From positions 310,001-374,000 of the forward strand of contig OZ218955.1 in assembly GCA_965112735.1 (NCBI GenBank): a stretch of DNA of 64,000 nt, written 5' to 3'. The stretch is from Phaeosaccion multiseriatum (taxonomy: Eukaryota > Ochrophyta, other classes). Shown here in pieces: positions 45,222 to 60,769 of this stretch. The notes under the pieces were generated by a model. The model ran no database searches. It was not told the origin of the DNA and worked only from the letters and a program-made list of their open reading frames with translations. The translations under genes and the position numbers were made by a program. How positions within the stretch are numbered: the stretch's first letter is position 1; each line of letters begins with the position of its first letter.

Positions 45222-45767
45222 CTACCCCTCCACCTTCGCAGCCCTTCTTCCCCTGGAGCGTGTGTTGTGCCCGTGTACCTTGACAGGCGTTGGCGGGTCC
45301 TTCTTGACCGGGTGGAGACTGGGGCTCCAGCTGCCCTCCTCCTCCTCCCCCCCCCCCTCCTCCTCCTCCTCCTCCTCCTCCTCCTCCTCCTCCTCCTCCT
45401 CCTCGTCGTCGTCGTCGCCGTACGTCTTCTTCTTCTTGCTAACCCGTGCCCTCTTCTTCTTCTTCTTCTTCTTCTTCTTCTTCTTCTTCTTCTTCTCCTT
45501 CTTCTCCTTCTTCTTCTTCTTCGGCGTAACGGGGGCGACTGCACTGTCTTGTTTGGTGTCATCGGCTTCGGCCCTCTCTTGAGTGGGGCAAGTCTCTGCG
45601 GCCGCCTGAGCTGCGACGAGAGCAGCTTCATCCTTCTCCCACTCCTCCTCCTCCTCCTCCTCCTCCTCCTCCTCCTCCTCCTCCTCCTCCTCCTCTTTGC
45701 GCTGTCGCTTCTTGGCGGCTGGAGCAGGCTGGTAGGCGGGGCAGGCACGGGGGGTTCAGCTTCAATT

Positions 45768-45798
<31 letters not shown>

Positions 45799-47899
45799 CG
45801 TGTGTGTGCACGTGTGAACCCCCCGGCTACCCCTCCCTGCCTCTTCACGGTCGGTGGCTATGCCTGCCACCCTCCCTTTGACTCCCTTCCCCACATGCTT
45901 CTAAATCCCCCCCCCCCCCTCCCATACTCCTCTACTCTTACCCCTCCCCCGCTCACCTTCTTCTGGGCCCCGGCATCAGCGATGAGCGCTGCTGCAGCCC
46001 TGTGTTCCTCGGCATACCCACGCAGCTTGGCCTGTCGGGTTTCCGGTGGCAGATCCTGCGCCAGAAGCACAGCCAAGACCTCCACCAGGCGAGGCCTCAG
46101 CGCCGGGGGGCCCTCGATAGTGGATTGCATGAGTTTGGTCTGGTGTGTTGGTTGTTGACACAGGAGGGGGTTGGGGGGGGGCTGTGATGAGCTGAAACTG
46201 AAATTGGATGTGTACCAGAGACGGAGGGGAGAGCATAGATAGGGCGAGAGGGTGGGATATATACTAAGTATATTATATATGCATATATATAGCAGTGCCC
46301 CACCCTACCCCACCCCACTCTACCCTACCCCACCTCACCCCACCCACCTGCGCAAGGGAGGCCAAGTCCTTGCTGACGCATGCAAGGTGCACAAACTTGA
46401 AGGCCATGGTCTTCGTGCCCGCAGTGGCAGAGCCCAGACATACCGCCTGAGAGGGGCAGGGGAGAAGGATGGCTTGGGTTCGAGTGGGTGACGAAATCCA
46501 TCGATGAAGGGCGAATGTGTGCTCCAAGTGTTGATGGCGCGTTGGGGTGTTAATGGTGTGTGTTCCAAGTGTTAATGGCGTGCTGGGGTGTTGAATTGGA
46601 GAGAGGACGAGTGAGAAATGGAGTGTTGAATTGGAGGGAGGACCAGCGTTGAATGGAATGTTGGAGGGATTGCGTTGGAGCGACGAAGGGCAGAGATAGC
46701 TCCCCGCCCGCCTTCCTTCCTTCCTTCCTTCCTTCCTTCCTTCCTTCCTTCCTTCCCGGGATTGCTCCTGCCCCGCGAGTTGTTTGTCGACTTACGTGTT
46801 TGGTGATGAGCTGGCCACACTCAACGCACTTTTTGGCTCTGTTGCAGGGCTCCAGACGGAGATGCGTCTTCACCGTATCGATCAGGGGTGTCAGGACAAC
46901 ATTAGGGGTGTCAGCACAGTGATCAAAGGAGGGGTGCGAGGAGAGGGATGGAGAGGGAGAGGGGAGAGAAAAACGAACAGAGACAAAGAGATGGAGGGGG
47001 GGGGAGAGAGAGATAGATCAAGAGAGAGCAGAGAGAGGAAGGAGCAACATGGAAGCAGTGCAGCGAGAGAGACAAGAGAGAGAGATACAAGAGAAGAAGG
47101 GGAGGCAACAAGCACCCTTATCTTACTTGCTGTGCCGCGAAATTCTTCCTTCTCTCCGCCGCCGCGGCTATGAAGGGCGACAAATCTCCCCTCGCCTTAA
47201 TGCAGCGGAAGGTATTCACCACGAGGAGTCTCTCTTCGGTAGTGAGGTCGGCTGTAGTGGTGGGAAGAGGCGGGCGGGAGAGCGGAGACTGAGAGAGGGA
47301 TGGAAATGGAGACAGAGAGAAGGTTAGAGAGAGAGAGAGAGAGAGAGAGCAAGGAGGGGGCGGGGCCGGGGCGGAGAAGGAAGAGGGAATAGTCGCTGAG
47401 GCCCAAGCGCTTGATATTACAGTACTCCGTGCTGCTTACAGTAGCCGGGAAGGTTGTCCACGCGGCAATACTCCTCGAAGTTGCCCATCTGTATCTGTGT
47501 GACGCAGCAGAGATGCCTGCTCCATTTCATGTGGCGGTTCTCGTAGTCGTCTTCTTCCGGCAGGCTGTTGAAGCGGATCTCCCCCTTTCCGATCTGCAGC
47601 GTGTTTGTGTTTGTGTATAAAGAGAAGGGGGGAGAGAGGGGGGAGAGAGGGGGGAGAGGAGAAAAGAGGCGAAGGTGGGTGTTGTGACGGACACAGAGAA
47701 ATTTAAGGAGAAGCTCGCTCGCTCGCACAACAAGGTCAGATGCGGGCGGTGGAGGTGGGGGGAGAGAGAGGCAGAGAGAAGAGAAAAAAGAAAAAAGAAG
47801 GGGGGGAGGAAAGGGGGGGAAAGCGGTCTTCCTCACCAGCTCCTTGCACTTATTGCACTTGCCCCTGCCACTTGGCGCCACCTCCCGAGAGTGAGGCAT
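45222..47899 (-). CDS. Nuclear-type protein with two PARP-type zinc fingers
   Basis: On the minus strand, exons 47899-47837, 47593-47440, 47251-47127, 46867-46796, 46446-46348, 46139-45957 and 45728-45222 join in phase to about 400 residues. Finger 1 starts GKCNKCKEL, continues GKGEIRF and closes with W..HLCC. Finger 2 is CVECGQLITKH closing with FKFVHLAC. Both give the C-x2-C ... H-x2-C zinc ligands of PARP1/DNA-ligase-III type fingers, which recognise DNA breaks. A helical segment (VEVLAVLLAQDLPPETRQAK) is followed by an acidic and Lys-rich tail ending VEG. No PARP catalytic domain is present. The last exon could instead be spliced at a GTACAC donor near 45278. The start is the first in-frame ATG (MPHSREV). 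Confidence 0.72.
45345..45700 (-). repeat. Coding Glu/Lys microsatellites in the zinc-finger gene
   Basis: On the + strand these are (CTC)n and (TTC)n runs with an 11-base C run near 45348. Read on the minus strand in the traced frame they encode poly-Glu, poly-Lys and Asp/Glu tracts. Alternative frames give poly-Arg or poly-Leu and are not used. Confidence 0.85.
46713..46757. repeat. (CCTT)n intronic repeat
   Basis: About eleven CCTT units within the intron between exons 4 and 5 of the zinc-finger gene. Confidence 0.92.
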
Positions 47900-47973
47900 A
47901 ATATCACGTGCTTTCACATGTAGGGGTAGTTTTTCGGTAAAAGTAAAGCTGGCTTCAACACCGGAAAAGAGGC
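47900..47973. promoter_or_regulatory. 74-bp divergent start-codon interval
   Basis: The whole interval between the ATG of the zinc-finger gene (-) and the ATG of the transaldolase gene (+). Both promoters must lie in it or overlap the neighbouring gene's 5' end, which suggests a shared bidirectional promoter. It contains CACGTG (47906-47911), an E-box/G-box-like palindrome. Confidence 0.6.
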
Positions 47974-50432
47974 ATGGTGCTTCCCTCTCGCCGAGGCATT
48001 CTCATGCCGCTTCTCGTTAGCTACGGGTGCTGCAGCTGCCTCTTGATCGTAGCTCAAGCATTTATCTCTTCCTGGGCCTTACAGAGTGAACATGCAGGAA
48101 GCACTATGGCTTCGCCTCTTCGAGGGGAAGCTGCTACTGAAGGAGCAACAGAGACTCCATCATTGGCGACCGGGCCGTCCCTCCTGGATGCCATACTAGC
48201 AAAAGCTCCTCAAGGTCTGCTCTACTCTGCTCTCTCCTTCCGCTCTCGCTGTAGCCTAAGGAGGGGTAGATTGCCTTCCCTTCGGTTTGTTGGGGAGCTC
48301 CCTCGGCACTATGCAGCCCTTCTCTCCACGCCTTCTCCACCGACTTACAGCCATCCATGTTATACGTATGCCGTTTGCCCACTCTCTTCAGTGACCCTCT
48401 GGGCGGACACGGCCCTCGTGGAAGAAGTAGGGCCCGACATTGCTCGGCTCGGTGGCGTTACCACCAATCCCAGCCTCGTGTATGCATGGGCCCAGCATCG
48501 CGCGGAGCAGCAGAACGGCCGCGAGAGCAGTAGCAGTAGTAGTGGTAATAGTAGTAGCAGCAGCAGTAGTGCTCGGGCGCTGGTCCAGGCAGCGTCTGTG
48601 GAGGCCGCCCTCTCGGCTCTGCGTCTCCTGCCCCCCCACGGTAGGGTGTGCACACAGGTGAGTGATTGGTGCATGAGTGCGTGAGGAAGTGAGTGTGTGA
48701 GAGAGAGAGACTGCGTGAGTGAGGGAGTGAGTGATTGAGTGAGCGAGTGAGGGAGTGAGTGAATTGAGTCAGTGAGTGAGTAAATGAGTGAGCGAGTGCG
48801 TGAGTGGGTGGGTGAGTGAGTGAGTGAGTGAGTGAGTGAGTGAGTCAGTGAGTGAGTGCATGAGTGAGGGAGTGCATGAGTGAGTGAGTGAGTGAGTCAG
48901 TGAGTGAGTGCATGAGTGAGGGAGTGCGTGAGTGCGTGAGTGAGTGAGGGAGTGTACGCACTCAACTCCTTCCCCCCAAGGAAATACAAAATGTCACGGA
49001 GATACGCAGCCACCTATGTGGCCGTCTCTTGACATCAACGACCCTACCCAGCTCGCCCCCCTCGTTGCCTCGCTCCGCTCTGCTACTCTGTATTACCAAC
49101 TGCTCAGGTGGACCCCCGCCATAGCGACGACGAGGAAGGCATGCTCAGGGATGCTCACGAGATCCTCGACAGGTGAAGACAGAGAACAGAACAGAATAAG
49201 ATGATATGATGTGCTTGTATCCTAAAGTATTTCTCATGAAACATGATTTAGGGCCTCATTGCTCACTTCCAAAGAAATTACCACACCAAGCAACCACCCA
49301 CACATCTACCAACCACCCATTCACCCAACCCACCAACGAACCAACCAACCAACCGACCAACCAACCAACCAACCAAACGTAGGTATTCCCAGGGGGGTGC
49401 GGACATGAGCCGAGTGTTGCTGAAGCTTCCTTCCTCCTGGGCAGGCCTGCAGGTCACAAGGAAGCTCGAGAAGGAGGGGGTCGCGGTGCTCGTTACCTTG
49501 GTGTGTGAGCCCTCACTGGGAGAGGGAGAGGGAGAGGGAGGGAGGGAGGGAGGGAGGGAGGGAGGGAGGGAGGGAGGGAAGGAGGGAGGGAGGAGGGGAG
49601 AGGGAGAAGTTTAGGGGCAGATAGAGGGAGAGGCGGAGGGGGAGGGAGAGGGAGAGGGAGACGTCTGGAGCCTTCGACTATGGTAGATACTTGCGTGTCT
49701 TCGTGTCAGCTGCCCCACTCTCTATCTCTGTCTGACATGCTCTCTCTTCTCTCTCTCTCTCTCTCAAACACTCTCCGTCTCTCTCTACATACATCATTGG
49801 GAAAAAACAGTTTTTCCCCAATGCATACAATTATATCATCACTCTCTTATATCTTTGTCCCTCTCTCTTACTTATGCTTAGGTATGCTCGGAGGTGCAAG
49901 CCCGAGCAGCCGTCGAGGCGGGCGCGACCATCATGGCCACATACGTCGGTCGAGTTGCAGACTGGCACAAGCAGCAGCAATTGGTGGTACAGGAACAGCT
50001 ACAGACGGAGCCAGATGGCGATGGCCAGCCCTCCCCCCCCCCGGGAGGGGCTGCGCTGGACGACCCCGGGGTGCGGCTCACAGTGGCTGCCCACGAGCTC
50101 TGTCGGACGGCGCAGAGCACCCGGGAGCACGACAACGACAACGACAACGACAAGAGGACGGAGGTGATGGGGGCTTCCTTCCGAAGTGTTGGACAGGTGC
50201 GGAGTGTTTCGATCTCTTGGTGATTTGATTTCGATGCTCGATAATCTACCTTGATCGAGGTCAACTGAAACTGAAACTGAAACTGTGAGCAGGTGCAGGC
50301 GTTGGTGGAGGCGGGGTGCGCTCACGTGACCGTGTCGCCTCAAGTGCTGCAGATGCTCAGGGACACGCCCTCGCCTTGGACTGAGCCTTCAAAGAGTGGC
50401 ACCGACCCCACCACCATCACCACCATCACCAG

Positions 50433-50463
<31 letters not shown>

Positions 50464-50688
50464 AGCAGCAGCAACGGCAACAACAACAGTGGGAGTAGTG
50501 GTGTCGAGGTAGATGTAGAGGGTGGTGTTATTGGCTCCCCCTCCCCTCCAGCCTTAACGGAGGTGTCCTTGGAGCAGCTGCTGGCGGCGGACGAGTGCGG
50601 GGCCTCAGTGAGCGGTGCAAGCCTCAACGGCTTCGCCACTCACGCCCAGGAGCTCGAGGACCTGCTGTCCTCCCTCCAAGGAGTGTGA
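47974..50688 (+). CDS. Transaldolase with N-terminal presequence
   Basis: Transfers a dihydroxyacetone unit in the non-oxidative pentose phosphate pathway. Exons 47974-48657, 49108-49172, 49383-49500, 49882-50196 and 50293-50688 join in phase to about 525 residues. Signatures: LWADTALVEEVGPDIARLGG then VTTNPSLVYAW, VDPRHSDDEEGML, the Schiff-base lysine in RVLLKLPSSWAG (codon 49423-49425, about residue 264) and ATYVGRVADW. The N-terminus (MVLPSRRGILMPLLVSYG, then a hydrophobic stretch ending AQAFISS) looks like a signal or bipartite plastid leader. The enzyme is longer than usual because of about 130 leader and linker residues plus Ser-, Asp/Asn- and Thr-rich inserts. The first intron uses a motif-A variant as its acceptor. 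Confidence 0.87.
48658..48955 (+). repeat. (TGAG)n-type tract at a splice donor
   Basis: The first transaldolase intron starts GTGAGTGATT and continues as about 290 bp of degenerate GAGT/GTGAGTGAG units, with many donor-like hexamers. Confidence 0.92.
49522..49660 (+). repeat. (GGGA)n intronic repeat
   Basis: GGGAGA and GGGA units inside the third transaldolase intron (49501-49881). Confidence 0.9.
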
Positions 50689-50789
50689 GTTGCAGTTTGC
50701 TGCACTTACCCTTCGGATGGGTGTCCATACAGTACAGGTTGTGGGGAATGGGTCGACATTCATTTAATGGAACGAACTGAACTGAACTC

Positions 50790-50862
50790 CTGACACGACG
50801 ACAGACGACAGACGACAGAGGACAGAGGACAGACGACAGACGACAGACGACAGACGACAGAT
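50790..50862. repeat. GACAGAC-type 7-bp tandem repeat
   Basis: About ten units of ACGACAG or AGGACAG in tandem, between the transaldolase stop codon and PDS. Confidence 0.85.
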
Positions 50863-51164
50863 AGGCAACAACCTCAGTGGCATGCAAAACATTGGCGGGG
50901 GATGGCACCATGAGATTACACCCCGATGGGCGTTTTTGCATGCTCTGTGTGCTTCCTTTACGGACAAGATTGACTTGGACTTGATGAGCTCCTTCCTGTT
51001 TTGCTTGTCTCGTACAAGTACTTGACCTGCTTGCTTGAGGAGGCCTCTTTCGCCATTGGTGTTGGGCATGAGTGGGGCATGAGGGAAGGCACTTTGCCGA
51101 CTTTCAAGGGGCACTTTATTGACTTACAGGGGCATGAGGGACGATGCATGACGGTGCTGAGCTC

Positions 51165-51260
51165 GGGGCACTACCTTGGCTACAGCAGTCAGAGCTCGTC
51201 GCACCACCTTTGGCTACAGCAGTCCGAGCTCGTCGCACCACCTTTGGCTACAGCAGGGAG
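51165..51260. repeat. Tandem repeat of about 38 bp, roughly three copies
   Basis: The unit (GAGCTCGTCGCACCACCTTT plus GGCTACAGCAGTC) is present about 2.5-3 times. The first copy is diverged (GGGGCACTACCTTGGCTACAG). Confidence 0.85.
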
Positions 51261-51966
51261 AGAGGCTCGCTCTCTCTCGAGGGGCACGATGGTGCTGAGC
51301 TCAACAACTTGATATAAGATTAAATGACGCTTGTAATCTTTATGTAAATGACGTGTGTATGCATCGTACATATTCCGTAATAGGACGTAATGGTAGCTAT
51401 CTGTATAATACGCCCCCCCCGAGATTCAGATGTATATCATAATAACTCTTCATCCCGCTAAAAGTGAGTGGGGTAGGGCATGTTGATCAAAAGATCAATG
51501 CCCACCCAACAACAACAATCGAAATGGCGAGGCGCCGAAAGGCAGCACACACACACGTGCGATGTGTCTACGACAGATGAGATCACAGATGGACAGATCG
51601 TACATCGTTGTTCCTCAAAGCAAAGCGGTACATGTATGCTGTCTTGGGGCGCCTGGTCATGGCGGGCTGTAAAAGCGCTTGGGCCACTTCCGATGCCCAT
51701 GTCAAGTCAGAGCGGTCGGTATCCACTATCCACAGTCGTGTGGTCTGATGTGTGGGTGCGTACGTGCACGTTCTCCCTCTCTCTCTTCTCTCCGCACCCA
51801 CCCATTGACTTAGTGTGACAGAAGTGAAGCCCGTCTTGAGAGGCGAGCGTAGCGTGCAGCTCCCTTCACAACAGTCGCCACACCGAACGAGGGATGGCAG
51901 TGGATGGGGGGGGAGGACAGTCCAACTCAAACTATCGGCCCGGCTGTAATGTAAGTGAGAGTGCCT

Positions 51967-52000
<34 letters not shown>

Positions 52001-52091
52001 ACTACTACTGCTGCTGTATCACCTCCGTTCCCCTCGCGCCTCAGGAACCCCCCCATCCATCCACTGCCACCCCTCGTCCCTGTTTGAAGCC

Positions 52092-57186
<5,095 letters not shown>

Positions 57187-57559
57187 GGCTTCTGCTACGA
57201 GAGACCCGCGCAACCAACGAAGCTGGTTGGTGAGAAAGCGTAGTCTCCTACAGAGATCCTACAGATAGATGCGTTCGGACAGAGGGTGCCGAATCAACCC
57301 GGCCCCCCAGGGGAAATTTTCCGAGCCCAGATGGTTGCCCACCTTAACCGTTTGCCGGGCGAGGGGCGCAACCCATTGCACGTTGTCCCGCTTGGAGCGG
57401 AGAGGATTCGACTGTGAACGTGGCAAGCAGCAGACTCAGCAGCAGTATCAGCAACAACAGAAGCAGGAGCAGAAGCAGAAGCAGCAAGCAAAAGGAAAAG
57501 AGAGGGAATTGAAGGAGAGGGAGAGGAGCAGTGGGGAAGCACAACACAGGCCACCCACC
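57187..57559. promoter_or_regulatory. Divergent PDS/IFT46 promoter region
   Basis: 373 bp between the start codons of PDS (-) and IFT46 (+), so both promoters and 5' leaders must be here. It includes a short CAG/AAGCAG-rich stretch (57427-57490). No clear TATA box seen. Confidence 0.65.
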
Positions 57560-57773
57560 ATGTCGGTACGTAAAGCAGCATGGCGTTGATGCAATTGATC
57601 ATCTCCTGCTGCCTTTGCTGCAGTGGTCGTGCCCTCGGTACAGTGTTCGCTGGAGAGAAGGGCGGCGTCAGTGTTGGCTTTTGCGAAAGGAGGAGGGCCT
57701 AATGGAAACCATGCTCCTTTCCTTCGCCTATGCCTCCTTCATATTCACTTCGTCTGTCTCGATGTCCTAATCT

Positions 57774-57813
<40 letters not shown>

Positions 57814-59084
57814 ATCTTTCTATCTATCTCTTCCCCTCCGTTTCCCTCTGTATACCTCCTCTCCCTCTCTCTCTCTCTCTCTCCCCTCCTCCCCCCCCTT
57901 TCTCTCTCGCGGCAGGATGACAGCGACGACTTTAGTCATGGCGAATTTGAAGACAGCGGCTTCGACGACAGCCAGGGGGCGGAAGTGGGGGGGGGCGCCA
58001 ATGGGGGTGGGAAGAAGAAGGAGCGCCAGCTTGAGAACGATAAGTACGACATGGCCATGGACGTTAGCGCCAGTATGGATGGCAGCGATGGAGGGGGGGG
58101 GGGAGGGGGGGGCACCAAGGTCAACTCACGCAAGGAGCAAATGGTGAAGAATAACAAGTTTGACGAGGCGTTGGATGTGTCTGCGAGCATGGACATTAAT
58201 AGTAGAGTCGACGGAGAGGGCAAGCACGGGGGTGGAAGCGGGGGAGGCGAGAGGAAGGACGGGGAGGAGGTGAAGGATGATCAGTTTGATGCGGCGTACG
58301 ACTTGTCGAGTGGAGGGGACGACGAGTCGAGCGTAGAGACGAGAGACGAGCGAGAAGCCCCCAAGAAGAGGACTGTGGGCGGGGGCTCGAGCGAGAGCGC
58401 GGGTGGTGGGGGGGGTGGGGGGGGGTCCGGGGGGGTAGCACCTACTGCAGACTCAGCACTACATTCGTCAGGCAATGCGCTGGCTTCCTCTGGAGCGGGG
58501 GGTGGAGGAGGGGGGAACGGGGCACACCGAGCGGGGGGGAAGGGAGGGGCTGGAGGGGAGGGAATGGGCAAGGGGGATGGTGGCGGCGGCGGCGGGGCGG
58601 GGAGTGACTCCGAGTCGGGTAGTGATGACGGAGAGTCCTCGAGTGACGGAGAGGAGCAGGAGGGGAACGCCTCGGTCAAGGTCGAGGGGGCCTACAACCC
58701 GAAGGACTATGTGCACTTGGCCGTGGGGGACGAAATTAGGGACTTGTTTCAGTACATTGAGCGTTACAAGCCACACGAGGTCGAGCTGGAGACAGCGGTG
58801 CGACCCTTCATTCCCGACTACATCCCGGCAGTTGGTGATATGGATGCTTTCCTCAAGGTCAGTTGGGGGAGAGAGAGGGGGGGGTGGTGGGTGGTGGAGA
58901 AAGGGTGGACGGCAGTGGATGGGGAGGTTGACTTGAGGGTGAGGAGGAGGGGTGGGTGAGTGGGTGGGGTGGGGGGGGTGGGGTAGAGGAGGGGAGGATG
59001 GCAGTAGACGGGGAGGTGGGTGTCAGGACACACGAATAGGCAGGGACCTTTTGTGTTTTGTGTGCTTACGCGTGGTTTTGTATC

Positions 59085-59136
<52 letters not shown>

Positions 59137-60164
59137 CTTACACTCTCTCATATCCTTCCACTCCCTCCACCGCCTCCCCTCCCTCCCCTGTCTCCCCTCC
59201 TAGGTTCCACGTCCGGACGACAAGCCCGACGGACTAGGTCTGAAAGTACTCGACGAACCCGCAGCCAATCAAAGCGACGCGACTGTGCTGGAGCTGCAGC
59301 TGAGGGCCGTGAGCAAGAAGCAGCACGGGGACGTGGCAGTGAGGTCCATTGAGAACGCGCACAAGAATACGCAGGAGATTGAGCGGTGGATCAAGTCTAT
59401 TGACGATCTGCACCGGACCAAGCCGCCGCCGCAGGTGAGCCATGGGAGGGAGGGAAGTTGGAGGGATGGATGGATGGATGGATGGATGGAGAAAGGGGAG
59501 AGGAAGGAGGGAGATTTGAAGTGTATGGGGAAGTAGGGACTCACTGTTGCCCGCCCCCCCCCCCCCCACCTCCCCCTCCTCCTCCTCCTCCTCCTCCTCC
59601 TCCTCCTCCTCCTCCTCCTCTCCTGCTCCTCCTCTCCTCCTCCTCCTCCTCCTCCTCCTCCTCCTCCTCCTCCTCCTCCTCCTCCTCCTCCTCCTCCTCC
59701 TCTCCTGCTCCTCCTCCCCCTCTACGCTCTCTCATGCATGTACATCGCCTCACCCCATTCCTTCCCCTTCTGCCCCCCCCCAGGTGCAGTACCGCAGAGA
59801 CATGCCCAACATCGACGATCTGATGGAGTGCTGGCCACCCGAGTTTGAGGAGGTGCTGGGGCGGGTTCGACTTCCCCCGCCCGATCTTGATCTTCCTCTG
59901 CACGACTACGCCAAGATGTTGCTGGTGCTGGTAGATATTCCTGTGTTCGACAACAACATCGTTGAGAGCCTTCACGTCATGTTTACACTGTATCTAGAGT
60001 TTAAGAGCAACGGCCACTTCGAAGGGGGGGGAGGAGGAGCAGTAGGAGGAGGGGGCGGAGGAGGAGGAGGAGGAGGAGGAGGAGGAGGAGGAGGAGGAGG
60101 CGGGGGGGCAGGGGCAGGCGAAGGGCTTGGGCTGGAAGCTGAGTATTACACTGGGTACAAATGA
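57560..60164 (+). CDS. IFT46: Intraflagellar transport protein 46
   Basis: IFT-B complex subunit needed for cilium/flagellum assembly. Proposed exons: 57560-57565 (Met-Ser only), 57916-58857, 59204-59434 and 59784-60164, all phase 0, about 519 residues. The conserved core starts near residue 263 with NPKDYVHLAVGDEIRDLF and goes on through YIERYKPHEVELE, FIPDYIPAVGDMDAFLK, VPRPDDKPDGLGL, SIENAHKNTQEIERWIKSID and WPPEFEEVL. The acidic N-terminal half carries three related units (KYDMAMDVSASMD, KFDEALDVSASMD, QFDAAYDLSSG) separated by Gly-rich stretches. The C-terminus adds a poly-Gly run before a final EYYTGYK. The two-codon first exon is the least certain part; a longer 5' exon is possible. 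Confidence 0.88.
59083..59133. repeat. (GT)n intronic microsatellite
   Basis: About 24 GT units in the second IFT46 intron. Confidence 0.93.
59572..59712. repeat. (CTC)n pyrimidine tract in the third IFT46 intron
   Basis: About 45 CTC units with a few CTG/CTCTC breaks, upstream of the acceptor CCCCCCCAG at 59783. Poly-Ser, poly-Pro and poly-Leu open frames across it are artefacts. Confidence 0.93.
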
Positions 60165-60769
60165 GGGGGAGGGCAACATATGACCACAGAGGCATTCGAT
60201 GTCGGTACAGTATCGTGATTGGTGAGAGATGAACGAATAGAAACTGGAACTGAAACCTTCGGCGGTGGCTGGCTGGTTCTCTGGTCATGGCCCTTTCCAA
60301 GAGACCGACCGCGGCAGCCCTCCTTACAGTAGACATCGGGCTTGAGGCCCTCTCGCCGTGCGCGCTCAGAGTAGGCGCAACCCTCTTCTATTATTGCTCC
60401 TCCCCGTATCTTGGAGCATGCCTCAACCTGTCACCTCCTCCATTGGAATAGCAGGACCTTTGCTGCTGCAGCTGCTCCTGCTCATGGAGAGTAGAGTCAG
60501 TACACCGTTCAGCAGCGGTGCTTTACTGCGGGTCCCCTTCTGTTTGGAGAAGAAGGAGAAAAAGAAGAATAGCGTCCAGTTGTGAGTTTCGCGGAGGACC
60601 AACACATGCATCCACATCATCCTATAAGTCAATTAAATCTCATCACGCCCTAGATCATAGATCATAGAGAGAGAGAGAAAGACGTCGTCCCCTCCTATCT
60701 CTCTGGATATAAACTAGCGAAGCTCGCGTGTTAGTTCTCCCGGAGTCACATACCTTCCCTTCCCTTTAT
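60165..60769. other. Intergenic region upstream of the ankyrin gene
   Basis: No gene recognised. It contains an AGAAACTGGAACTGAAACC stretch (60237-60256), short GA repeats (60666-60680) and a TATAAA-containing segment near the 3' end. Confidence 0.6.
60708..60713 (+). promoter_or_regulatory. Candidate TATA box of the ankyrin gene
   Basis: TATAAA in GGATATAAACTAG, 56 bp before the ATG at 60770 of an intronless gene. Suggestive only; no transcript start is known. Confidence 0.35.

Larger units (their letters stand above)
50689..52091. other. Intergenic region between convergent transaldolase and PDS
   Basis: No convincing gene. It holds a (GACAGAC)n-like tract at about 50790-50862, a roughly 38-bp unit repeated about three times at 51165-51260 (sharing CACCACCTTTGGCTACAGCA), a CTG run at 51968-52015 and a family-B motif near 52059. 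Short open frames at 51001-51312 (+) and 50958-51149 (-) show no recognisable domain. Confidence 0.6.

Noticed and set aside
51001-51312. Possible small gene downstream of transaldolase
   Set aside because: Starts with a non-ATG codon, contains the 38-bp tandem repeat and has no recognisable domain.
58828-58845. GCAGTTGGTGATATGG in IFT46 as a motif-A copy
   Set aside because: It encodes the conserved IPAVGD..AF segment of IFT46 itself, so protein conservation explains the match.
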